The notes below the pieces were generated by a model. That model had not been told where the DNA came from. It saw only the letters and a program-made list of their open reading frames with translations, and did not search any database. Below are positions 58,467-64,000 of a stretch of 64,000 bases of DNA, in pieces (positions within the stretch are counted from its first letter, which is position 1; each line of letters starts with the position of its first letter). This DNA comes from Cellulomonas denverensis (GTDB lineage: Bacteria > Actinomycetota > Actinomycetes > Actinomycetales > Cellulomonadaceae): NCBI RefSeq assembly GCF_012396125.1, contig NZ_JAAXOX010000003.1:465877-529876 (forward strand). The letters are read 5' to 3'. Both the position numbers and the translations under genes were made by a program.

Positions 58467-58799
58467 TCAGCCCATCCAGCCCACCGCGCGCAGCACCGCG
58501 GCGCTCGCGGCCGCCGCCACGACGACCACGATGAACGGCGCGCGCAGCACCAGCGCGATCGCGGCGACCACCAGTGCGGCCAGCCGGGCGTCCAGCTGCA
58601 CCGCCCCGTCGCCGGTGGCGCTCTGCACCGCGACCAGGGCGGCCAGCAGGGCCACCGTGACCAGGGCGGCGGTGCGGGTGACCCGGGGGTTGTCCAGCAG
58701 CCGGCGGGGGACCAGGTGGCCGGCCAGCTTGGTCGCGTAGACCACGGCGGAGGATGCCAGCACGGCGATCCAGGCGGTGGCGCGGTCCAGGGTGGTCAT
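58467..58799 (-). CDS. azlD: AzlD-domain branched-chain amino acid export subunit
   Basis: 110 residues with four membrane helices (WIAVLASSAVVYATKLAGHL, RTAALVTVALLAALVAVQS, LVVAAIALVLRAPFIVVVVA). AzlD is the small subunit of the AzlCD (LIV-E) exporter. It overlaps azlC by 4 nt (ATGA). Confidence 0.92.
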   Translation of the reverse strand: MTTLDRATAWIAVLASSAVVYATKLAGHLVPRRLLDNPRVTRTAALVTVALLAALVAVQSATGDGAVQLDARLAALVVAAIALVLRAPFIVVVVAAAASAAVLRAVGWMG

Positions 58800-59593
58800 C
58801 GCGGGTCCTTCCGGTCGGTCTCTGAACGGGACGCCTGGTGCGCCGCGGCCGGCGTCACGGCCGCACCGCCGCGGACCTCCGCGTCCGTGCCGTCGCCCGG
58901 GGCCAGTACCCCGACCACCACCGCCAGCACCGCCGCCGCCAGCACCGGCACCCCGGCGGGCACCACCGGGGTCAACGCCAGGGCCGTCCCGGCCGCCGCC
59001 AGCGCCACCCAGCGGGCGGTGCGTGCCGCCGCATCCCGCCCGGTCAGGCGCGGCCAGAGCAGGGCGAGGAAGGCGGCGGCCGCCGCGGCGTCCAACCCGT
59101 AGCGCCGCGGGTCGCCCAGGGCGTCGCCGAGCAGCGCGCCGGCCAGGGTGAACGCGTTCCAGAGCACGAACACTCCGGCCCCGGTCCACCAGAACCCGGC
59201 CCGGGCGGCGGCGAGGGTGGGCTGGGCGGTGCCGACCGCGGTGGACTCGTCGATGGTGAGCTGGGCGGCCAACAGCCGGCGCCAGCCCCGGGCGCCGAGC
59301 AGGCCGGAGACCTGCACCCCGTACAGCCCGTTGCGGGCACCGAGCAGCCCGGCGGTGGCCACCACCGCTCCGGCCGCCCCGCCGGCACCGAGCACGCCGA
59401 CCGCGGCGAACTGCGAGCCGCCGGAGAACATCACCAGGCTGAGCACCATGGTCTGGGGCAGGTCGAGCCCGGCGGCCACCGCGAGCGCCCCGAACGAGAT
59501 CCCGTACAGCCCGGTGGCCACCGACACCGACAGGGCGGTGCGGACCGCCGCCCGGACGGTCGGATCGGGCGCGGGGGTGGGACGGGAGGACAC
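58796..59593 (-). CDS. azlC: AzlC family branched-chain amino acid exporter
   Basis: 265 residues from GTG 59593. LIV-E family signatures: ISFGALAVAAGLDLPQTMVL, SLVMFSGGSQFAAVGVLGAG, ARNGLYGVQVSGLLGARGWR and a later TIDESTAVG segment. About six to seven helices. TACTCT lies 6 nt before the GTG, so a leaderless azlCD transcript is likely. The frame extends to 59716 without a good start. Confidence 0.92.
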   Translation of the reverse strand: MSSRPTPAPDPTVRAAVRTALSVSVATGLYGISFGALAVAAGLDLPQTMVLSLVMFSGGSQFAAVGVLGAGGAAGAVVATAGLLGARNGLYGVQVSGLLGARGWRRLLAAQLTIDESTAVGTAQPTLAAARAGFWWTGAGVFVLWNAFTLAGALLGDALGDPRRYGLDAAAAAAFLALLWPRLTGRDAAARTARWVALAAAGTALALTPVVPAGVPVLAAAVLAVVVGVLAPGDGTDAEVRGGAAVTPAAAHQASRSETDRKDPR

Positions 59594-59599
59594 CCGGGG

Positions 59600-59605
59600 A
59601 GAGTA
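59600..59605 (-). promoter_or_regulatory. Candidate -10 for leaderless azlCD
   Basis: The minus strand reads TACTCT, then six bases (CCCCGG), then the azlC GTG. Confidence 0.45.
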
Positions 59606-59742
59606 GCCCGCGACGACCGGGAGGCGACCACTGCGCGACCCGGGTCTGTCCACCCGCTGACCGGCGGACGTCCGGGATGAACACCTGGCGAACCGGCACC
59701 GAAGCCTTGCCGACATCGCCCGGATCGGCGTGCGGCCGTTCC

Positions 59743-59748
59743 TAGATT
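59743..59748 (+). promoter_or_regulatory. Candidate -10 for the ABC transporter operon
   Basis: TAGATT, about 55 nt before the GTG at 59804. No consensus -35. GGAAG lies near 59788, rather far from the start. Confidence 0.35.
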
Positions 59749-59803
59749 GGCCGTGGCCGCCGGCTCGGCGCCCCGTGACCTGCGAACGGAAGTCCTCATC
59801 CCC

Positions 59804-60784
59804 GTGACCTCAGACGTCCTCGCGCCGCCCGCCCCGGGTGGTGCCGCGACCGGCGCCGCGAGCCCCGCCCGGCCCGCCGGCCCCGCGCGACGGGGCGGCC
59901 TCAGCGCCCGCCGTCGCCGCCACGCCTTCGGCTGGTTCCTGCTGCTGGCCGGCCCGAACATCGCCCTGCTGCTGGTGTTCGTCTACCGGCCGCTGATCCA
60001 GAGCTTCTACCTGTCCACCCTGCAGTGGAACCTGGGGTCGCCGGTGGCGCGCCAGGTCGGGCTGGGGAACTACATCGAGTGGTTCACCGCTGCCACCACC
60101 GGCCGGGTGGTCGGCACCACCGCCGTGTTCACCGTGGTGACGGTGGGCGGCTCGATGCTGCTCGGCCTCGGCCTGGCCCTGCTGCTGAACCGCCGGCTGC
60201 GGGGGCGCGGGCTGGCCCGGACGGTGGCCTTCGCGCCGTACGTCCTGTCCGGCTTCGCGGTCGGCATCCTGTGGCTGTTCATCTTCGACCCGCGCTACGG
60301 CCTGATGGCCGAGCTGCTCCAGCTGGTGAACCTGGACTCCCCGCAGTGGTACACCCAGCGGCCCTGGCCGTTGGTGATGATCGTGGTGGTCTACCTGTGG
60401 AAGAACGTCGGCTACGTCGCGCTGATCTACCTGGCCGGCCTGCAGTCGGTGCCGCAGGACCTCAAGGACGCCGCGGCGCTGGACGGTGCCTCCCCGGGCC
60501 GGACCCTGCGCTCGATCGTGCTGCCGCTGCTGACCCCGACCACGTTCTTCCTGCTGGTCACGATGATGCTGGCCTCGCTGCAGTCCTTCGACCTGATCAA
60601 GGCGATGACCAGCGGCGGCCCGCTCGGCTCGACCACCACGTTGATGTACTCGATCTACGAGGAGAGCTTCGTCAACGGCCGGGCCGGCTACGCCTCGGCG
60701 GTCGCCACGATCCTGTTCCTGGTGCTGCTGGCCGTCACCGCGGTGCAGATGCGCTTCATCCAGCGGAAGGTGCACTACTCGTGA
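59804..60784 (+). CDS. ugpA: ABC sugar/glycerophosphate permease (UgpA-like)
   Basis: 326 residues from GTG 59804 (the frame extends to 59747). A Pro/Ala/Arg-rich cytoplasmic N-terminus is followed by six membrane helices. The EAA loop that contacts the ATPase is DAAALDGASPGRTLRSIVLP near residue 225. MalF-type permease of the CUT1 family. The UgpA call rests on the linked UgpB-like binding protein and glycerophosphodiesterase. It overlaps the next permease by GTGA. Confidence 0.85.
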   Translation: MTSDVLAPPAPGGAATGAASPARPAGPARRGGLSARRRRHAFGWFLLLAGPNIALLLVFVYRPLIQSFYLSTLQWNLGSPVARQVGLGNYIEWFTAATTGRVVGTTAVFTVVTVGGSMLLGLGLALLLNRRLRGRGLARTVAFAPYVLSGFAVGILWLFIFDPRYGLMAELLQLVNLDSPQWYTQRPWPLVMIVVVYLWKNVGYVALIYLAGLQSVPQDLKDAAALDGASPGRTLRSIVLPLLTPTTFFLLVTMMLASLQSFDLIKAMTSGGPLGSTTTLMYSIYEESFVNGRAGYASAVATILFLVLLAVTAVQMRFIQRKVHYS

Positions 60785-61698
60785 GCGTCCTGACCCCGCG
60801 CCGGCAGGCCGCGCCGGAGCCCGCCGTGGCCGCCCCGCCCGCCCCGGTCCGCCATCCCACCCCGCCGGGGCGCTCGGCTCGCCGCCGCCCGCCGGTGGTC
60901 GGGTATCTGACGATGATCCTGGCGACGGTGGTGCTCGGCGCCCCGCTGATCTGGCTGGCGCTGGCCTCGTTCAAGACCCCGGGTGAGCTGTACAGCCTGC
61001 CGTTGCAGTGGCTGCCCGGCTCGCTGGACCCGGCCAACTACCAGCAGGCGGCCGACACCATCCCGCTGGGCCGGCTGCTGGCCAACAGCGTCGGGCTGAC
61101 GGTGGTCGGCGCCGGGCTGAAGGTGATCCTCGGCCTGGGCTGCGCCTACGGGCTGGTCTACCTGGACTTCCCGTTCAAGAAGGTGCTGTTCGGCCTGGTG
61201 ATCGCGACGCTGATGATCCCGCCGCAGATCACGATCATCCCGAACTACACCCTGGTCGCGAGCCTCGGCTGGCTGAACACCTACCAGGGGATCCTGGTGC
61301 CCGGCCTGGCGTCGGCCTTCGGCACCTTCCTGTTCCGCCAGCACTTCCTCACCCTGCCCGCCTCGATCCTGGAGGCGGCCGAACTCGACGGTGCCGGGCA
61401 CTGGCGCAAGCTGTGGCGGTTCGTGGTGCCGATGAGCACCCCGACCATCGCCGCGGTGACCCTGGTGTCGGTGGTCACCGAGTGGAACGACTACCTGTGG
61501 CCGTTCCTGGTGATCGACCGCCCGGACAAGATGACGCTGCCGGTGGGCCTGACCCTGCTGCAGAACATCGACGGCATGACCAACTGGGGCGTGCTGCTGG
61601 CCGCCACCGTCGTGGTCACCCTGCCGATCCTGATCGTCTTCCTGGTGCTGCAACGCCGCCTGGTCGACGGCCTCACCGCGGGCGCCGTCACCGGCTGA
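60781..61698 (+). CDS. ugpE: ABC sugar/glycerophosphate permease (UgpE-like)
   Basis: 305 residues, MalG-type permease with six helices. EAA loop EAAELDGAGHWRKLWRFVVP. GTG 60781 overlaps the previous stop. A Pro-rich N-terminal cytoplasmic tail of about 40 residues is present. A stable hairpin (61714-61740) separates it from the binding-protein gene. Confidence 0.85.
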   Translation: MSVLTPRRQAAPEPAVAAPPAPVRHPTPPGRSARRRPPVVGYLTMILATVVLGAPLIWLALASFKTPGELYSLPLQWLPGSLDPANYQQAADTIPLGRLLANSVGLTVVGAGLKVILGLGCAYGLVYLDFPFKKVLFGLVIATLMIPPQITIIPNYTLVASLGWLNTYQGILVPGLASAFGTFLFRQHFLTLPASILEAAELDGAGHWRKLWRFVVPMSTPTIAAVTLVSVVTEWNDYLWPFLVIDRPDKMTLPVGLTLLQNIDGMTNWGVLLAATVVVTLPILIVFLVLQRRLVDGLTAGAVTG

Positions 61699-61713
61699 CC
61701 CCGCCCCCCGACT

Positions 61714-61740
61714 CCCGGGCCACCCCCTGTCAGGCCCGGG
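61714..61740 (+). other. Intercistronic hairpin between permease and binding protein genes
   Basis: CCCGGGCC pairs with GGCCCGGG around an 11-nt loop. Similar hairpins commonly set different mRNA levels for transporter subunits. Confidence 0.45.
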
Positions 61741-61790
61741 TCACCCCCGCGCGCCCGGATCCCGGGTGCACGACCCGAAGGAGCACCCCC

Positions 61791-63176
61791 GTGTCCCACG
61801 CCTTGCCCGGACGCCGTCGCCGCGGCGCCGTCCTCGCCGGAGCCTTCTCCGCCGTCGCCGCGCTGACCCTGACCGCCTGCGGTGGCCCCGCGGTCGGCGG
61901 CACCGGCTCCGAGTCCGGCGCCGCCACCGAGGCGACCGACTGGTCGCAGGTGGAGCCCGCCGACGAGATCACGTTCTGGTCCAACCACCCGGGTCAGTCC
62001 CAGGACGTCGAGCAGGAACTGATCGACCAGTTCACCGCCGAGACCGGGATCTCGGTCAACCTGGTCACCGCCGGGGCGAACTACGACGAGGTCGCCCAGC
62101 GCTTCCAGGCCGCATCCCAGTCCGACGAGATGCCCGATGCGGTGATCGCCTCCGACGTGTGGTGGTTCCGCTACCACCTGAACGACCAGATCATCCCGCT
62201 GGACGACGTCTTCGAGTACCTGGACGCCGACGCCGAGGACTTCCAGCCCGCGCTGTACGGCGACTACGAGTACGAGGACCAGCACTGGGCCGCCCCCTAC
62301 GCCCGGTCGACGCCGCTGTTCTACTACAACAAGGACATGTGGGCCGCTGCCGGGCTGCCGGACCGCGGGCCGGAGACCTGGGCGGAGCTGCAGGACTGGA
62401 GCGCGCAGCTGGCCGGCCAGGTGCCGGACGGCGGCAGCCCGTTCGGGCTGTCCACCGGTCCGTCCTGGGGCGCCTGGTGGTTCGAGAACATGATCTGGGG
62501 CCAGGGCGGCCAGTACTCGGACGGCTTCGAGGTGACCTTGGACACCGAGGAGGCGATCGCCGGCGGGCAGTTCCTGTCCGACCTGTTCCACGGCGTGGCC
62601 GGCGTGAACAACGGTGAGCCGGTCGCCACGGTGTCGGCCACCGACTCGATGGCCGACTTCTCCAGCGGCCTGATCGCCTCCACCATCGGGTCCACCGGGT
62701 CGCTGACCGGAGCACTGGAGTCGGCCTCGTTCGAGGTGGGCACCGCGTTCCTGCCCGACGGCCCGGACGGCGGCGGCTCGCCCACCGGCGGCACCGGCGT
62801 GGCGGTCTCGGCCTCCTCGACCCCGGAGAAGCAGCTCGCCGCGGCGATGTTCGTGCAGTTCCTCACCAACACCGACAACACTGCCACGTTCTCCCAGGCG
62901 ACCGGGTACATGCCGGTGCGCACCTCGGCGGTGGAGTCCGACACGATGAATGCGGTCTACGAGCGGGCCCCGCAGTTCCGCACCGCGGTCGACCAGCTCG
63001 GGGAGAAGGCGCGCTCGCAGGACTACATTCGGGTGTTCGTGCCGGGTGCCGACGCCCTGCTCAACACGGCGATCGAGCAGATCGTCCTGGAGGGCACCGA
63101 CCCGGCGACCGCCTTCGAGTCGATCACCCCGCAGCTCGAGACCGCCTACCGCGAGAACGTGGAGCCCTACCTGTGA
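61791..63176 (+). CDS. ugpB: ABC extracellular substrate-binding lipoprotein (UgpB-like)
   Basis: 461 residues from GTG 61791 (GAAGGAG upstream). Signal peptide with RRRR and lipobox LTAC (Cys30). Solute-binding family 1 fold: DEITFWSNHPGQSQDVEQEL, YARSTPLFYYNKDMWAAAGL, GWAWF-type WGAWWFENMIWGQGG and QATGYMPVRTSAV. The STPLFYYNKD stretch and ending resemble UgpB for sn-glycerol-3-phosphate. The stop overlaps the phosphodiesterase start. Confidence 0.85.
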   Translation: MSHALPGRRRRGAVLAGAFSAVAALTLTACGGPAVGGTGSESGAATEATDWSQVEPADEITFWSNHPGQSQDVEQELIDQFTAETGISVNLVTAGANYDEVAQRFQAASQSDEMPDAVIASDVWWFRYHLNDQIIPLDDVFEYLDADAEDFQPALYGDYEYEDQHWAAPYARSTPLFYYNKDMWAAAGLPDRGPETWAELQDWSAQLAGQVPDGGSPFGLSTGPSWGAWWFENMIWGQGGQYSDGFEVTLDTEEAIAGGQFLSDLFHGVAGVNNGEPVATVSATDSMADFSSGLIASTIGSTGSLTGALESASFEVGTAFLPDGPDGGGSPTGGTGVAVSASSTPEKQLAAAMFVQFLTNTDNTATFSQATGYMPVRTSAVESDTMNAVYERAPQFRTAVDQLGEKARSQDYIRVFVPGADALLNTAIEQIVLEGTDPATAFESITPQLETAYRENVEPYL

Positions 63177-63916
63177 GTCAGACCCCGACCGTCATCGCGC
63201 ACCGCGGCAACTCCTCCGTCGCCCCGCAGAACACCCTGGCGGCCTTCGAGGCGGCGTGGCGGGCGGGGGCGGGCAGCATCGAGCTGGACGTGCAGCTGAC
63301 CGCCGACGGCCGGGTCGTGATCATCCACGACGACACCGCCGACGCCACCACCGACGGTACCGGTCCGATCAGCGCGATGGACCTGGCCACGGTGCGCGCC
63401 CTGGACGCCGGGTCGTGGTTCGCCCCGGCCTATGCCGGCCAGCCGGTGCCCACCCTGGCCGAGGTGATCGACTTCCTCGGCCGCCGCCCGGGCATCGACC
63501 TGCTGCTGGAGATCAAGGGCGCGTGGACCGTGGACCAGGTCCGCCTGGTCACCGGTCCGCTGGCCGAGGCCGGGTTGTTCGACCGGGTGATCGGGCAGAG
63601 CTTCTGGCCGGAGACGGTGGCGGCGCTGGCCGAGGCCGCTCCGTCGCTGCGCCGAGGGTTGCTGGTGTTCGGCTTCGACTCGGTGGACGAGTTGCTGTCG
63701 GTGTGCGCCGACCTCGGGGTGGTCACCTGCAACCCGGCCGGCCCGCTGCTGGCCGAGCACCCGGACCTGGTCGAGCTGCTGCACCGGGCGGGCGTCCAGG
63801 TGATGGTCTGGACCCTCGACGAGCCCGAGCACTGGGCGGCCGCCCTCGCTCTGGGCGTCGACGCGATCATCACCGACCGCCCCGACCGACTGGCCGGGTA
63901 CCTCGCCGCGCACTAG
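63173..63916 (+). CDS. ugpQ: Glycerophosphodiester phosphodiesterase
   Basis: Hydrolyses glycerophosphodiesters to sn-glycerol-3-phosphate and alcohols. 247 residues, TIM barrel. Catalytic HRGNSSVAPQNTLAAFEAAW, metal/acid residues in SIELDVQLTADGRVVIIHDD. GTG 63173 overlaps the binding-protein stop. No signal peptide, so cytoplasmic. It supports assigning the transporter to glycerophosphodiester or glycerol-3-phosphate uptake. Confidence 0.92.
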   Translation: MSQTPTVIAHRGNSSVAPQNTLAAFEAAWRAGAGSIELDVQLTADGRVVIIHDDTADATTDGTGPISAMDLATVRALDAGSWFAPAYAGQPVPTLAEVIDFLGRRPGIDLLLEIKGAWTVDQVRLVTGPLAEAGLFDRVIGQSFWPETVAALAEAAPSLRRGLLVFGFDSVDELLSVCADLGVVTCNPAGPLLAEHPDLVELLHRAGVQVMVWTLDEPEHWAAALALGVDAIITDRPDRLAGYLAAH

Positions 63917-63921
63917 CCGCA

Positions 63922-63980
63922 CCGAGAGTGCACGAATGCAGGCCTCCCGAGCCGGGAGGCCTGCATTCGTGCACTCTCGG
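63922..63980. repeat. Perfect 27-bp inverted repeat (hairpin terminator or dispersed palindrome)
   Basis: Arms 63922-63948 and 63954-63980 are exact complements, with a 5-nt loop (GAGCC). It starts 5 nt after the last stop codon. The arms are less GC-rich than the surroundings (core GTGCACGAATGCAGG). Far longer than a typical terminator stem. Confidence 0.9.
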
Positions 63981-64000
63981 CGTGTCCGGGGCTGGGTCCG

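Overview
The window is a very GC-rich stretch (roughly 73% by eye) of chromosomal housekeeping genes from an actinobacterium. GTG starts are frequent, stop/start overlaps (GTGA, ATGA, TGATG) are common, and TTA codons are rare. Gene order (smc-ftsY-amtB-glnK-glnD-ffh-rpsP-rimM-trmD-rplS-lepB-rnhB-yraN-comM-dprA-xerC-whiG-rpsB-tsf-pyrH-frr-cdsA-rlmN-dxr-rseP-ispG-proS-rimP-nusA-ylxR-infB-rbfA-truB-ribF-rpsO-pnp-pepR-dapB-thyA) is the conserved actinobacterial core. A Micrococcales host, perhaps Cellulomonadaceae, is my best guess; the genus cannot be fixed from this sequence alone. I see no rRNA, tRNA, CRISPR array, insertion sequence or prophage.

Layout. 1-9976: 3' half of smc, ftsY, the nitrogen-sensing set amtB-glnK-glnD (with a GlnR-like operator before amtB and a GlnD lacking its ACT sensor domains), ffh and an amidohydrolase. 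10010-11584: an M16 peptidase-like gene on the minus strand. 11842-16953: ribosome and RNA maturation (rpsP, KH protein, rimM, trmD, rplS), signal peptidase, RNase HII, DUF2469 and YraN. 16950-19955: comM and dprA, separated by a 71-bp tandem duplication that makes two overlapping micro-ORFs. 20102-23534: a hypothetical gene, xerC, a WhiG/FliA-type sigma factor, and a convergent M23 peptidase gene whose reading frame runs antisense through the whole sigma gene. 23915-30970: rpsB-tsf, pyrH-frr-cdsA, rlmN, a DivIVA-domain protein and dxr. 30977-41476: FAD oxidoreductase, diguanylate cyclase, rseP-ispG-GNAT, a Fpg/Nei glycosylase, a structured intergenic region that may encode a small RNA, proS and a lipoprotein. 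41645-55377: rimP-nusA-ylxR-infB-rbfA-truB-ribF-rpsO-pnp-pepR, an AraC-like protein, dapB and a membrane protein. 55477-63916: GNAT, succinate-semialdehyde dehydrogenase, thyA, azlCD, and a UgpAEB-like ABC importer with its own glycerophosphodiesterase but no ATPase. The window ends in a perfect 27-bp inverted repeat.

How the genes work together. SRP targeting (ffh, ftsY), secretion (lepB) and intramembrane proteolysis (rseP) serve the cell envelope. The rpsP, rpsB and nusA-infB-pnp clusters supply translation, ribosome maturation and RNA turnover. pyrH, thyA, dapB, dxr/ispG and cdsA supply nucleotides, lysine/diaminopimelate, isoprenoids and phospholipids.

Two signals cut across the window. 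About fourteen genes have a -10-like hexamer (NANNNT) ending 6-8 nt before the start codon and little or no Shine-Dalgarno sequence, which points to leaderless mRNAs. Many operon ends carry perfect GC-rich hairpins with no U-tract. The most unusual locus is the duplicated comM/dprA junction at 18479-18661.
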